Positions 44,772 through 57,246 are shown, numbered from the stretch's first letter. The stretch is 64,000 bases of DNA from Excoecaria cochinchinensis (GCA_947683425.1 CANTUQ010000055.1:20640001-20704000); one strand, 5' to 3'. Notes: generated by a model not told the origin, from the letters alone. Made by a program: numbers and translations.

Positions 44772-46124
44772 TGATGATGATGATGATAACAATAATATAT
44801 AAACATATTAAATAAATCAAATATACAAACAATAGAATAAATAAATAAATGGAAACAATAAAAGATTTACATGTTAATAAATTAAATAAATCAATATTTA
44901 CATGAACAAAAATAAATAAACGAAATCAAAAAAAAGGAGATCGAGCCCAGAATATTTACCCTCAGAGTTCAGACTCGTTGATGAAAAAAATTGATTGATT
45001 TCCTGGCATAATTTTTTAAAATTAGAATTAAAGATGACAAAAAAATTGGAATTTTATTCAAAAAGAGAAAATTTGTTTAAAAATGATGAAAGAAAATAAC
45101 AATTCTCAAGAACAAAGAAGTATTCTCTTTTTCTCAAGAATAAATAAAAGGAAAAAAAATGAAAATTATTCCCAAAAAAAAGGTATCAAAATCTTATTTT
45201 TAGAATATCAAATGAAAAATTTGGATTTTGAGAACAAAAAAAATTATTTCGTTTGCCTCAAAACCAATTTTTTTCATCAAAAAAGGTTCAAAGAAAAGAA
45301 ACCTTTGAAAAAAGTGTAATTGAAAACAAATAAGTCAAATAACAAGAAAAAATTGAATTTTGAGAACAAATATTATTTTATTTGTCTAAAAATTAATTTT
45401 CATCAACAAAATTCCATATAAAAATCTTAGAAGAAATTCTATTGAAAAAAAGAAGATGAAGACTTGAAATTTTCATTTTTTTGTGGGGAAAAACCTAAGA
45501 GAAATTTTGAGAGGAAATTGAGAAAAAGAAGAAGAGAAAAGTTAAAAAAAAAACCCTAAAAATTTCCCCCTCTTTCTCTTTTCATCATTTTCTTTCATAT
45601 GAAGAAAAAAAAATAGTTAATTAAGGAAAAAAACTTAATTAAAACAGATATTAATTATTTTTAATTTTAAAAATGGAAAAAAACTTTTAAAAACCCTAAA
45701 AAATGGGATAAAAAAGGGATTTTTGGGTGAAAAATCGGAAAAAAATCAATTTCGAGCGAATTTGGCCATTTACGGCAGAACAGGGGCGATCGACACCCGT
45801 CGGCATGCGCGACGGGCATCGGTCGCGTACGTTGGGCACGGAGCAGCACGTGTGCCCCTGCGCTCTGCCGCAGGCACGCTGCCGCACGTTGACATTCGCG
45901 GAATTTTTTTTTTTAATTTTAAATTTAACTAAAAAATTCTATAATTTCTAAACCCCATTTTTCAAATCTAATTTTAAAAATAACTTTTATTATTTTTAAT
46001 TTTTCACTTTAAAATGCAAATTTGACAAGGAAATCATTATTTTTAAACTTTTTTGTCTGTGAACAAGCATCTTATCATCATTGGGTAACTCCGATCTGGG
46101 CTGCCTCACAACCCGGTGTCTACA
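44472..46124 (-). repeat. Tat-A 5' LTR, outer part
   Basis: Resumes the Tat-A LTR after Copia-1. It contains GAATATTTACCCTCAGA (44950-44966), the complement of the donor-like site conserved in the Tat-C LTR, and GC-rich palindromic DNA at 45777-45826 (GACACCCGTC, GACGGGCATCGGTC). It ends GGTGTCTACA at 46124. AT- and A-rich otherwise; no genes. Confidence 0.8.
44683..44787. repeat. (AAT)n and (GAT)n microsatellite
   Basis: An uninterrupted AAT run to 44769, then GAT repeats to 44787. It creates an apparent poly-isoleucine frame on the minus strand that is not a gene. Confidence 0.95.
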
Positions 46125-46200
46125 CACGATGGTATGGTTTTTCCTTACCACCATGTAGGATGTCTTACACGACAGTAAGGGTAAGTCATACCGCCGTGTA
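46125..46200. repeat. Class-b palindromes, Chr-4
   Basis: A first unit cut by Tat-A (CACGATGGTATGG...TTACCACCATGTA) and a second at 46166-46200 (TACACGACAGTAAGG...ACCGCCGTGTA). Confidence 0.85.
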
Positions 46201-46769
46201 AAGCCTCTCTGTCTTGAAATTTTTAAAAGTTTTGAGTTATATCTTTTTCATTCCTTTTTCATATGTTTTTGGTTTTTAATCTTAATTGGGGGTCTCCTCA
46301 ATTAGAAAATGGATTTTTAATTGTGTTTTAATTCATCAAATTATATTAAATGTGAAGTATATTAAATGTATGTATTGAATACGGACTAGATTATGCGTGT
46401 CTTAAGTCCATGGTTCTTTATTTTAAGTTATGTGTTATACTTTGGGTATGATTTGTATCATGTATGACCTGCAAGAGTCAACTTAGTGGATAGTTAGGTA
46501 CGCCTAATAGAGTTTCTGTAGCTGCACCCTTACGTGATTTTGGACCCTGATCAGGTCCCTCGATCGGATCTTTGTGATCCTTCTATCTTGGATCTTGTTT
46601 AAATACCATGTGAAATTATTTTCAAAACAAAAAGAAAAGATTGATTTTGATACCTTCGGGTATCTATGAGTTATGATATATTGTTGGTACCCTCAGGTAT
46701 CTATGCGTACTCGTTATCCACTATTTTGCATGACAGGATTTCCTCTAGGAATATGGGATTGTAATATGC

Positions 46770-46770
<1 letters not shown>

Positions 46771-46817
<47 letters not shown>
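46771..46817. repeat. (TA)n microsatellite
   Basis: 47 bp of alternating A and T inside the Chr-4 LTR. Confidence 0.98.
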
Positions 46818-46820
<3 letters not shown>

Positions 46821-46947
46821 TATGATGCTGTAACTGTATGTTCCATGTGTTGAACTATTTTATAAGCTTTCATTATCTTGCATGTGTGCCATAAGCATGT
46901 GGTTTTCTGTTGATACCACTGTGAGTAGTCATTGTGCATTTGTGTTT

Positions 46948-46976
46948 TCCCCACTAAGCATTATCGCTTAGCACGG
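46948..46976 (+). promoter_or_regulatory. LTR stem-loop, Chr-4
   Basis: CCCCACTAAGCATTATCGCTTAG then CACGGG, followed by ATCCATGCAGGTGTGG. Third of six copies. Confidence 0.8.
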
Positions 46977-47430
46977 GTGTTTCATCCATGCAGGTGTGGA
47001 AGATGTTGAAGTTTTTGGGCAGAGAGATTCGCATCAGCAGGGCCATTGCAACTAGGAGAGAGTTTTTATAGTATCGGAAGATGTACTTTTTGTATATGTA
47101 TTAGGTTAAGTATTTTGTAATGATGTACTCCGGATGTAACTCCATTTTTGTATTTTGACTTGGTATCAGATATGTATACGATCTTTTGGTGCTGAGGCAC
47201 GTTTGTACTTATGATATGTAAAGACTATATTGTAAAGTAATTAAATACCGTACTTTTGTATTCATCCTCCATCTTTTGGTTTAAGAAATTTTATTTTTAC
47301 CCTACTTGAATGAATGATTAGTAAATTTGTTTGTTTTATTATGGGATTTTGCATGACAACCCTCATCTATCGGGGTCCTTCTTCCTCCTCGAGGGATGAA
47401 GCTCCCTATGTATAGGTAAGGGGTGTTACA

Positions 47431-48249
47431 CATGAACTTTCCCATCCTTTTTAGCTATAGGGAGCACATTAGCTAGCCACATCGGGTATTGAACCTGTAT
47501 TAGGAATTTAGCCTCTATCTGCTTACGAACTACTTCTTTTACCTTCTATGCCCACTCTGGCCTAAGCCTTCTAAGCTTTTGCTTGACCGGTTTAGACTCT
47601 AGATAAGTCAGAATTGCGTGTTCAATGATGTTTCTGTCAATCCCCGGCATGTCTTCATAGGTCCAGGGAAAAACTTTTTCATATTTTTTAAGATTTTCTC
47701 GAATTTTAACCTCTCTTCAAGAGTTATGTCAGACGCTATCAAGATTTGCTTTGGGTTTTCCAAAGTTCCTAAATTAAATGGAGTTGTATTAGTTGAATTA
47801 ATGTCAAAAATAAATGCATCTTGCGTATGATCATGTGAAATGAAATCATCAGAAACATCATACAAGTAAGCAAAATTGTTCATCTCATTAATAAAATTGG
47901 AATTCCATACATTGTTATTATTAAAAAAATTTGGAACAAAAAGAATATCTAAATAACTACAGTCTTCTTCACCAGTTGATGCAGACATGGAAGCTGACTG
48001 GTCGCTGTTGTTTTGACTTGGTGGTGGCTTTTCGACTACATCTAGTGGAGCTTCTGGGTCTTCGATCTTTAGGTTCTGCATTGGTGCTTCAACCCCTATT
48101 TTTTCCTTCCCCTTCACCCTGGTGGCAACCAACTTGTCAGTATAAACCTCTTCCGACTCATTTTTGTCTTCGATTGTGCTCTGGGTCATAATCTCTTCAT
48201 CCCAAAAATCTTCAACTGACTTGATGGTCCCATCAGCCCAATCAAACAC
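47431..48249 (-). pseudogene. Tat-B linker and RT N-terminus
   Basis: MFDWADGTIKSVEDFWDEE, then FIFDINSTNTTPFNLGTLEN, ILIASDITLEERLKFEKIL and MKKFFPGPMKTC, parallel to Tat-C 16495-17067. Beyond a frameshift near 47608 the minus strand continues EHAILTYLESKPVKQKLRRL and IEAKFLIQVQYP, the RT start, to the Chr-4 junction. The 213-codon first part is open. Confidence 0.85.
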
Positions 48250-49200
48250 ATCATTAAAAACTTTGAAGCCTGGGACAATCTATTTATTGATGAATTGAGG
48301 CTCAGCCTGTCCACAATAAGCACAAAGAGGCGCTACTGGGATGAAGCTTTCTAGAATATGAGGAATATTTGCTAACTTCTCCTTTCCTTTACCACTCACA
48401 CCTTTATAGCCTATTCCTCTTCGGTCCTTTGACCCTTCATTGTGATAGGTGACTGTGGCCCCTGTGAATTCTTACCCAGACTGGCTCCTAGAAGAAAGTG
48501 CATTCCCTTTATCATATTTACCACTTGGGAGCTACCCTCTAATGCTCCTTCTTCATCGATTACTGACACATGGAAATCATTAAACGGCTGTTTGGAGATT
48601 TCTAGTGCGAAAACTTGATTTTCCCTAGCAGCCCTGATAGTTACCACTTCCCCCTTGTGCGGTATTTTAATCATCTGATTTAAGGTGGATGGCACTCCCC
48701 CCAACTTATGAAACCAAGGTGTTCCAAGTAAAGCTGAGAAATTAGCAGGGATTGATAAGATTACAGACTCTACTTCTATTTCAATGGGCCCAGTCTTGAC
48801 TACTGCCTTAAAAGTTCCTGATGCCTGCCTTTAGGAGTTATCATAAGAGGTGATGGTTAAGTCAGATCCACTCAACATGCCTTAATCCAAACCAAAAGCC
48901 AAAAGTGCAACCAAGGGGAAAACATTTATAGAAGAGCCGTCATCAACCATTACGCAAGCAGTGTGCTTGCCATTAATCTGTGCTTTGATATATAATGGGT
49001 GATTGTGTTTGCGGCCTTCAGGTGGCAAATCGGCATCACTATAAGACAAGCTTTCCCCCAATTTGACTAGGTCGAGCAATTTAGATGGCGAGATAGTGGT
49101 GGCAACAATGGACTCACATAAGACTTCTACTAACTTCTACCTATGTGATGGGGATTGCCTCACCAAATCCCAAATGGATATCTAGGCCGTTATCATCTTC
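48250..49200 (-). pseudogene. Tat-B protease region
   Basis: YSDADLPPEGRKHNHPLYIK and CVMVDDGSSINVFPLVAL (49079-48882) hold the same VDDGSS active site as Tat-C. Next come GVPSTLNQMIKIPHKGEVVT and VVNMIKGMHFLLGASLGKN (48704-48411), the G-patch-like tail, decayed. Stops separate the pieces. Confidence 0.85.
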
Positions 49201-50414
49201 AGTTATTTCATTAACCCATCCTCTTCAAGTTGTTTTCCTGAAAGCATAGGTGCTAGGTCTTGAGGCCTCTCTACCTCTGGAACTACCCTGCAAATTATAG
49301 CCCTAACCTTTCTCTTTTCTTCATCCTCTGAATCCCAAGGATTCACAAGTTCTTCATCTTTCTCATAACCTCCGTCTTCTCCTTCACTTTCATTGGTGGG
49401 TCAACAATCTATTGCCGCCACAGGAACCCCTTGTTCATTCATTTTACGAGTGATGGTGACATACTCATTACCATATAAATCTTGTAATATGTACCATTCG
49501 ATCAAGCTAGACCCAATCATGTATACTGGTGGAGGAACCGCATTGTTACTAGACTTCTTTTTCTTCTCCCTCTTTTCTGGGTCCGTGATTTACTTATTGT
49601 CAATGAGATCCTGGATCTTGTTTCTCAGGGTTCTACAAAAGTCTGTTAGATGCCCTGTGTGTTGATGATAAGCACAAAACTTATCCCCCCTGTGTCCTGG
49701 TTGACCATGGTTTCTAGCTGGCCTCAGCTCTAACGGTCTCAACTGCCCTTCTTTCACCAACCATTCCAACACCCAAGTCAGAGGTCGACCCAAATTCAAA
49801 TATTACCTCTAGCCTTGGTTAAATTCTGTGGCCGAGACCTCAGCTATCTTGGAACTCTATCTACTACTTCCAGTGTTAGCCGACCTATTTCCCGATTGGT
49901 TCCCAAAATTTTTCCTAGCAAAATTATCCTGGCTGGCCTTCTTTGCTAGGTACTTACCCTCTTCTTTGATAGCCACATCCTTTAGAGACTCCCAATCCTT
50001 GAACCCTTTCATCTTTAACCCCTCCTTGAGATATGGACTCGCATTTCGGATGAATAACCGAATCTAATCCGGAGTATTCGGCTTCCTCTTTATCTCTATT
50101 ACCCGATTTCTCCATCGAGTAAGATACTCGTGGAATGACTCATTAGATCTCTACTGAAGTAGCTCTAAATCCTTCAAAGTAACCTCCATCCGGGTGCTAC
50201 AATCATACTGTTTAAGGAACTCTTCAGTCAACAAGTCCCAATCTTCTCTTGTTCTCCTATCAAAATCATAGTACCAATCTCCAGTAAGCCCATTCAGGCT
50301 GAGGTAGAAATATTCTACCTTTTGTCTCTTGGTAAGCATAGTCCCCTTCATCACAAGCATGTATTACTTGATGGGAGTAGACGGATCTTGTAATGATCGG
50401 TGGGATAGACCGAG
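49201..50414 (-). pseudogene. gag: Tat-B gag, C-terminal two thirds
   Basis: Minus strand: MLVMKGTMLTKRQKVEYFYL, REDWDLLTEEFLKQYDC, RKPNTPD and KGFKDWESLKDVAIK, then CAYHQHTGHLTDFC (zinc motif with both His present) and NAVPPPVYMIGSSL. Gag runs in the same frame through an acidic region (about 49390-49270) toward the protease, unlike Tat-C. Several stops. Its N-terminus lies beyond the Chr-5 insertion. Confidence 0.82.
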
Positions 50415-51098
50415 TGTAACACCCCAATAGAGACGCCACGTAACTTCCCCGGCCGGAGAGACATGCAATATCCCGATCGGAGTGCCACGCCCAAACAAAC
50501 ACATAACATACATAAAAACAACAGAAATAAACTTGGAAGCAAAATGATCATTCATTCATAAAAATAATAACAATATCATTACAAACTGATCGGATAAAAA
50601 AATAATTACATCTTCCCAAAATACAGAGCCGAAGCTGAACAAAAGAATATTACAAATGAAGTTCACAATTACAAAAGAATCAAATTACTAAATGCTAAGG
50701 CCTACATCCGACCCCCTTGTGTTGGCTTGACTTGTGGAGACTCTCCCAATAGCTAACCACCTTTCACACCTGCACGGATGAAACACCCGGGCTAAGCGAT
50801 AATGCTTAGTGGGAAAACAAACAGTAACATGGAAGGCCATTCACGGCGGTCATCAAAACAGAACACATACATAATGGCAAAAGCTGGTATTCATATACAT
50901 ACATATCCAACATAAATGAAGCTCATTCATGGCATTTGAAGTTCAAACAGATTCACAGGCACATATTCACATCCGATCGGAATTCACATTCGCATCAATA
51001 TAATAGAACATATCAAAGTTGAACAGATCACAACACCTGCTGACACACAATAGTAGATAACGAGTGAATGCATAGTGGAACGCATAGGGGGTACCCAT
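50415..51098 (-). repeat. Chr-5 3' LTR, distal part
   Basis: Starts TGTAACACCCC at 50415 beside Tat-B gag; continues after TRG at 57609. Contains the stem-loop at 50787-50814. No gene. Confidence 0.88.
50787..50814 (-). promoter_or_regulatory. LTR stem-loop, Chr-5
   Basis: CTAAGCGATAATGCTTAG followed by TGGG, preceded by TGCACGGATGAAACACC. Fourth of six copies. Confidence 0.8.
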
Positions 51099-52174
51099 TG
51101 TCACACCCCAAAAGTGTCCTAGATGGAATTAGTAAGTTAATTGGACTTTGGGAGTATTGTGGTTAGTTATACAAGAGAAATAAGAGCATTTGGGTAAGTT
51201 TATATTGGAAAAGAGGATGTAATTGAAAGGAATTAAAAGTATTGTTTTTATTTATTGGGAAGATTTTCTTTAGTGAGTAAAAAGTATTTTGATAAGGATT
51301 TATTAGTAATTGTAAGGAGCTGTTGGAAAAATAGTAGTTAGTGGAATTGGGGGTCCAATCAGAATATGACAAGTGGATAGTGTGCATGTTGAGGATTTGA
51401 AAGAAGAAAGAGGAAGAGGCAGAAATGGGTTTTCATTTTTCCTTGGCTGTCCCGTTTCTCCTCTTTCTTCTCTTCATTCCTCCTTACTTCTCTATGGGTT
51501 TTACATGTTTTAATACTCTGAAAGTTTAAGTGTGTTCTAAGAGGTTAAAAGCTGAGTTTAAGGTAAGTAGCTGCTGGTTATATTTGGGTTCTCGTTCTTC
51601 ATCTCTTGTGGGATTTTTCTGAGTTGTATAATGGTTTTCATGGTTTAATGGTATTTCGGTTTATTTGTTGGTTCATGAAAGCTGTTGAAGAAAGAAAGAA
51701 GGACAAAGGAAAAGGGAAGGTCTGAACTTAAGGGTGACAGAGGAAGTTGAACTCCATATCAGGTTTGGGAGCTGTACTCTTGTAGATGTTGTGTTTGGGA
51801 GTGTTTTCCCATCCTCACTTTGGGTTCATGTTTTAAGTTTAAATGATGAGGTTATTTGTAAGTTTTAAATATAGAAATGCATGATTGATAGGGTATGTGG
51901 ATATGACTTAAATGCTTTGATTAATTTAAGTTGCATGTTAAGTTGTTATGTATTTGTAGTAGAGATGTAAAGGATTTCTGATATCTGATGTTTGCTAATA
52001 AAGATGGTGAAAAGTCATATTTTGATGTTAGATGAGCATGTTTATGTTAATCATTTGAGCTTTCAGGCATGATTTTGGGATTAAGAATAAGTTTTAAATG
52101 CATGAGAGTTGATGGTGGTTGTTTTGGGTAGCATCAGGTAAGCTTTTTCCTTAGTTTATGTGGTTTCGTCGTAT

Positions 52175-52356
52175 TATACGGCGGTAAGGAACACCCATAC
52201 CACCGTGTAAAACGCTACTGGTTATGAAGTTTGTGTGTTCATCGTGGTACACGGCAGTAAGGGATACCTCATACCGCCGTGTAAAATGCTTCAGTAAGTA
52301 TGATTTTGTGCCCGTTGTGCTACACGGCGGTAAAGGGTACTCCATACCGCCGTGTA
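52175..52356. repeat. Class-b palindrome array, three units, 73 bp period
   Basis: Units 52175-52209, 52248-52283 and 52321-52356, starts exactly 73 bp apart. Arms TACACGGCGGTA and TACCGCCGTGTA, 35-36 bp in total. Confidence 0.95.
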
Positions 52357-53286
52357 GATTGGCACTGGAAGTTTATTTTATAGCTTCTGCTCTGTGTAAA
52401 CCCTGTTTCCTCTTTTTGGAGATGTTTTTTGGGTAATTTGTATTTGTGTCTTTATTATGGGTTCATAGTTCATAAGTTTATCATATTATAATACTTATGA
52501 TCATGTAAGATATGGTTGTCTTATGGCATGAGGTTTTAACTATAAGCTAAATGATAATGAATGTTTTTCCTATATATGACTATTATGTATGTGATGTTAA
52601 TGTATGTGAGTCAATTCATTGGAAGTTTTATGTTTGATTAAAGAGGTAAATGATTTATATGTCTTGGAATATGAGTAATATACATGTATGCACAAATTAT
52701 ATGATCACACTTATAGTATACACTACTTTATGACAATGAGCTTTGTATATGAAGGTATTAATATTTTGAGCCTGGTCAGTCATAGTTAGTGGATAAGATA
52801 AACGCTTATCTAGGGTATAAGTATATGTGTGAGTGCAGCTGCTATACGATATATGAAATATGCTGACCCCAATTGGGTCCACATGCTTTGAGGCTTCGAT
52901 CTCCACGGGATATATATATATGCTTCGAGACTTATGTCTCTACAAGTTCGATACTGTGTTCTATCAGTATCAAATTACCGTATCCACTAGTTAATGAATA
53001 TCAGGCTATCATGTATGGGTCTAATTGTATATGTTGCTGTTTTCAGTATATAATTTGAGCACATGTTACATGTTTATATTCTTGGGCTTCACTAGATGTA
53101 ATATGAGAAAGGTAACTTGGTGTGTATGATAATTGTTGTATATTGTGTACATGCTTATGATTATAAATAATGGTTTTATACATGAATATATTTATTTATA
53201 TGGTTAGACATGCAAGTTGTTTATGACTTACGTGTTTAATTGCAATTGGTAGTATATATGTATACATTGTTGTTGTTTGTTTGTTC

Positions 53287-53315
53287 CTCCCCACTAAGCG
53301 TTATCGCTTAGCACG
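53287..53315 (+). promoter_or_regulatory. LTR stem-loop, TRG 5' LTR
   Basis: CTAAGCGTTATCGCTTAG: 7-bp perfect stem with a TTAT loop, flanked by CCCCA and CACGAG, then CCCGTGTAGGTGG. Fifth copy. Confidence 0.85.
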
Positions 53316-53648
53316 AGTTCTTTTCCCGTGTAGGTGGCAGGATCATTGTGGAGTCGGACATCTATAGGTCGGCCACTAGAAGTCTGTAATTGGAGTTTAT
53401 TTTGTGTCTTCCGCTGTATTTTTGGTATTTCAGAACTGATTTTGGAAAATGTAATTTTATTAAGGATGATTTTGTATTTGTAAATATTTATCTTTTACAA
53501 ATCCCTTTTGTAAAAACTATATGGTTAATTATGGATATGGTATCTTTTAATTAAATGTAATTGTTCTCTTAACTTATTTGAGTTTGCACGGAAGAGTGCG
53601 CGTGGCGCCTCGGTATCTTTCCAACGAGGGTAACGGGGTGTTACAGCT

Positions 53649-53661
53649 TGGTATCAGAGCC
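53649..53661 (+). promoter_or_regulatory. TRG primer-binding site
   Basis: TGGTATCAGAGCC, three bases after the LTR end; complementary to the 3' end of tRNA-iMet. Confidence 0.9.
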
Positions 53662-53769
53662 AGGTTTAGTCGGTTCTGGTGCTATGTGATGGGTTGAGTA
53701 TAGAGTCTTTACATGAGAGTCTGTCTAGAGTCGTGGCCTAATGCAGATGTTATTTTGTGTAGTGTCTAG

Positions 53770-54959
53770 ATGGAGTCGTATCCAAGTGAGTATATGGGCG
53801 ACACAATGGATAGTGTTAATGTGGCTCGAAGGGATAACCTGGTCGATCAAGATAGGCCTGCACAGGAACATGCACCAGCGGTAGGTCCGAATGTGGGTGT
53901 TGGTTTGGATCCAGCATTAATGCAAGGTTTGCTACAAGTAGTAGATAGGTTGACTGCTCCAAAGGTTCCAACTGAATTGGTAAGAAAAAGAGGAGCAGAG
54001 GATTTTCATGGGACTGCTTTGGATGAATCAGATGTGGCTGAGTTCTGTCTTTAATGAGTAAGTCGGATTTTGCAAGAGATTAATTGTCCTGCAAATCAGA
54101 GGGCCTTATGTGCAGTATCATTGCTCCAAGGTCCGGCATATGATTGGTGGGAACTTGTGATGAGGAATCCTCAATGACCAGCTGAGTTGACATGGGAATT
54201 TTTCAAGCAAGAGTTTGAGCAGAAGTATGTGACAAAAGCATATCGGGAAGCTAAGTGGAGAGAGTTTATCAGTCTGAAGCAGAGGAGTATGTCAGTTAGT
54301 GAATATGAAAATGAGTTTAGTCGGTTGAGCAAGTATGTGCCTCAAGCTTTGATGACGGATGAGTTTAGGTGTAGGCATTTTCAAGAAGGATTAAGATAAG
54401 TAATTAGAGGTCCTTTGTCGGCTATGTCGGTTATGCATCCAGTCGAATATTATCAGTTAGTGGCTGCTGCTATAAAGTTAGAAGAATCTGAGATAGAAAA
54501 ACAAAGAATAGCATAAAAGAGGAAAGTACCGGATGGTGGAGTTCCAAGTAGTAAGAAGTCTAAGGGTGCTCCGATAGGACAAGGAAATAGAGGAACTGTT
54601 CAAGTGCCTTCAGAAGTAGGAAGTGTGGCACCGCATGCTAGTAAAGGAAACCGAGCACTGGAGTGTGAGCACTGCTAACATGTCGTAAGTTAACGGGTGC
54701 GTGCTTTAAGTGCGGTAGTATGGAGCATCGGTTTGCTAATTGCCCCGAACGACAAGAGAACAAGAGTCAACAAGTTAGTCAAGTGGGTGAAGGTAGATCT
54801 AATGCGACAAGAAGTAATCGGTACAGAAGTAGAGCTCCTCGGGTACCATCAGAAACGGTGCATCGACCTGGTCCTACGGAAGCGTATAATCGGACTAGGG
54901 TGTATGCACTGATTGGAGAAGAGGCAACTGAAGCCGTAGGTCCTTCCGGTAAGTATTGA
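53770..54959 (+). pseudogene. gag: TRG gag
   Basis: Starts MESYPSEYMGDTMDSVNVAR at 53770. The gag core has TWEFFKQEFEQKYVTKAYRE, then KWREFISLKQRSMSVSEYE and FSRLSKYVPQALM (54187-54399). A first knuckle is degenerate (CEHC near 54663). The second, CFKCGSMEHRFANC at 54702-54743, is an intact C-x2-C-x4-H-x4-C. It ends RVYALIGEEATEAVGPSGKY at a TGA (54957-54959). Stops at 54052 and 54174 and a frameshift between 54400 and 54700 break it. No protease motif follows. In a working copy it would bind RNA and join particles of a partner chromovirus. Confidence 0.9.
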
Positions 54960-55035
54960 TTTGTTAAGTTTTATTTGAATTTGGTTTTGCTTTTTGGATG
55001 TCAATGATCAGCGGGGAAATTTCGAGGGCGAAATT

Positions 55036-55055
55036 TCTTAAGGGGGGGAGAGAAT
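55036..55055 (+). promoter_or_regulatory. TRG polypurine tract
   Basis: AAGGGGGGGAGAGAA just before the 3' LTR, preceded by TTTCGAGGGCGAAATTTC, a small inverted repeat common at chromovirus 3' ends. Confidence 0.85.
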
Positions 55056-56132
55056 TGTCACACCCCAAAAGTGGCCTAGAAGGAATTAGTAAGTTAATTG
55101 GACTTTGGGAGTATTGTGGTTAGTTATGGAAGAGAAATAAGAGCATTTGGGTAAGTTTATATTGGAAAAGAGGATGTAATTGAAAGGAATTAAAAGTATT
55201 GTTTTTATTTATTGGGCAGATTTTATTTAGTGAGTAAAAAGTATTTTGACAAGGATTTATTAGTAATTGTAAGGAGCTGTTGGAAAAATAGTAGTTAGTG
55301 GAATTGGGGGTCCAATCAGAATATGACAAGTGGATAGTGTGCATGTTGAGGATTTGAAAGAAGAAAGAGGAAGAGGCAGAAATGGGTTTTCATTTTTCCT
55401 TGGCTGTCTCGTTTCTCGTCTTTCTTCTCTTCATTCCTCCTCACTTCTCTATGGGTTTTCCATGTTTTAATACTCTGCAAGTTTAAGTGTGTTCTGAGAG
55501 GTTAAAAGCTGAGTTTAAGGTAAGTAGCTGCTGGTTATATTTGGGTTCTCGTTCTTCATCTTCTTCTGAAATTATTTTGAGTTGTATAGTGGTTTTCATG
55601 GGTTAATGGTATTTCGGTTTATTTGTTGGTTCATGCAAGCTATTGAAGAAAGAAAGAAAGACAAAGGAAAAGGGAAGGTCTGAACTTGAGGGTGACCGAG
55701 GAAGTTGAACTCCATATCAGGTTTGGGAGCCGTACTCTTATAGATGTTATGTTTGGGAGTGTTTTCCCATCCTCACTTTGGGTTCATTTTTTAAGTTTAA
55801 ATGATGAGGTTATTTGTAAGTTTTAAATATAGAAATACATGATTGATAGAGTATGTGGATATGACTTAAATGCTTTGATTAATTTAAGTTGCATGTTAAG
55901 TTGTTATGTATTTGTAGTGGAGATGTAAAGGATTTCTGATATCTGATGTTTGCTAATAAAGATGGTGAAATGTCATATTTTGATGTTAGATGAGCATGTT
56001 TATGTTAATCATTTGAGCTTCCAGGCATGATTTTGGGATTAAGAATAAGTTTTAAATGCATGAGATTTGATGATGGTTGTTTTGGGTAGCATCAGGTAAG
56101 CTTTTTCCTTAGTTTCTGTGGTTTCGTCGTAT

Positions 56133-56314
56133 TACACGGCGTTAAGGAACACCCATACCGCCATGTAAAACACTATTGGTTGTGAAGTTTGTGTGTTCGT
56201 CGTGGTACACGGCGGTAAGGGATACCTTATACCGCCGTGTAAAACGCTTCTGTAAGTATGATTTTATGCCCGTCGTGTTACACGGTGGTAAAGGGTACTA
56301 CATACCGCCGTGTA
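56133..56314. repeat. Class-b palindrome array, TRG 3' LTR
   Basis: Three units 73 bp apart. The second is nearly perfect (TACACGGCGGTA...TACCGCCGTGTA); the first and third have one or two arm changes. Confidence 0.95.
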
Positions 56315-57246
56315 AATTGTCATTGGAAGTTTATTTTACAGCTTCTGCTCAGTGTAAACCCTGTTTCCTGTTTTCTGAGATGTTTTTTGGGTAATTTGTA
56401 TTTGTGTCTTTATTATGGGTTCATAGTTAATAAGTTTATCATATTATAATACTTATGATCATGTAAGATATGGTTGTTTAATGGCATGAGGTTTTAACTA
56501 TAAGTTAAATGATAATGAATGTTTTTCCTATATATGACTATTATGTATGTGATGTTAATGTATGTGAGTCACTTCATTGGAAGTTTTATGTTTGATTAAA
56601 GAGGTAAATGATTTATATGTCTTGGTATATGAGTAATATACATGTATGAACAAATTTTATCATTACACATATAGTATACACTACATTATGACAATGAGAT
56701 TTGTATATGAAGGTATTAATATTTTGAGCCTGGTCAGTCATAGTTAGTGGATAAGATAAGCGCTTATCTAGGGTATAAGTATATGTGTGAGTGCAGCTGC
56801 TATACGATATATGAAATACACTGACCCCAATTGGGTCCACATGTTTTGAGGCTTCGGTCTCCACGGGATATATATATATGCTTCGAGACTTATGTCTCTA
56901 CAAGTTGGATACCGTGTTCTATCAGCATCAAATTCCCGTATCCACTAGTTAATGAATATCAAGCTATCATGTATGGGTCTAATTGTATATGTTGTTGTTT
57001 TCAATATATAATTTGAGCACATGTTACATGTTTATATTCTAGGGCTTCACTAGATATAATATGAGAAAGGTAACTTGGTGTATATGATAATTGTTGTATA
57101 TTGTGTACATGCTTATGATTATAAATAATGGTTTTATACATGAATATCTTTGTTTATATGGTTAGACATGCAAGTTGTTTATGACTTAGGTGTTTAATTG
57201 CAATTGGTAGTATATATGTATACATTGTTGTTGTTTATTTGTTCCT

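Larger units (their letters stand above)
1481..46124 (-). mobile_element. Tat-A: deleted Tat-lineage Ty3/gypsy element, interrupted by Copia-1
   Basis: A minus-strand Tat/Ogre-lineage element. From its 5' end (right): LTR in two pieces (44472-46124 and 8601-9669) split by Copia-1; PBS 8581-8599; leader; gag 7715-6395; a short pre-RT piece 6220-5736; integrase end 5222-4689; and a long 3' region to at least 1481. Protease, most of RT, both RNase H domains and the integrase core are missing, so it is non-autonomous by deletion. Its LTR starts on the minus strand as TGTAGACACC, like the TGTAAACACC of Tat-C. It sits inside the Chr-4 LTR at 46125, within a class-b palindrome. Its 3' LTR must lie left of the window. 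Confidence 0.85.
46125..47430 (+). mobile_element. Chr-4: 3' part of a chromovirus-type LTR
   Basis: Plus-strand LTR ending GGGGTGTTACA at 47430. It carries class-b palindromes at 46125-46200 and the shared stem-loop at 46948-46976, in the same order and orientation as the TRG LTRs. Its left part lies beyond Tat-A, outside the window. The next bases (CATGA) are Tat-B RT sequence, so this is a solo LTR or the 3' LTR of an element inserted in Tat-B. Confidence 0.8.
47431..50414 (-). mobile_element. Tat-B: Tat-lineage element, gag to RT start
   Basis: Minus-strand coding remnants of a third Tat element. The order gag, protease, linker, RT start matches Tat-C. It is cut at 50415 by Chr-5 (within gag) and at 47430 by Chr-4 (at the start of RT). 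The rest lies outside the window or beyond these insertions. Confidence 0.85.
51099..53645 (+). repeat. TRG 5' LTR
   Basis: TGTCACACCCC to GGGGTGTTACA. Contains three class-b palindromes (52175-52356) and the stem-loop (53287-53315). Confidence 0.95.

Noticed and set aside
44578..44832. 84-codon frame with a long poly-isoleucine run
   Set aside because: Translation of an (AAT)n microsatellite.
53649..53661. tRNA gene fragment (tRNA-iMet-like)
   Set aside because: Only the 13-nt primer-binding site is present next to the LTR end; no tRNA body.
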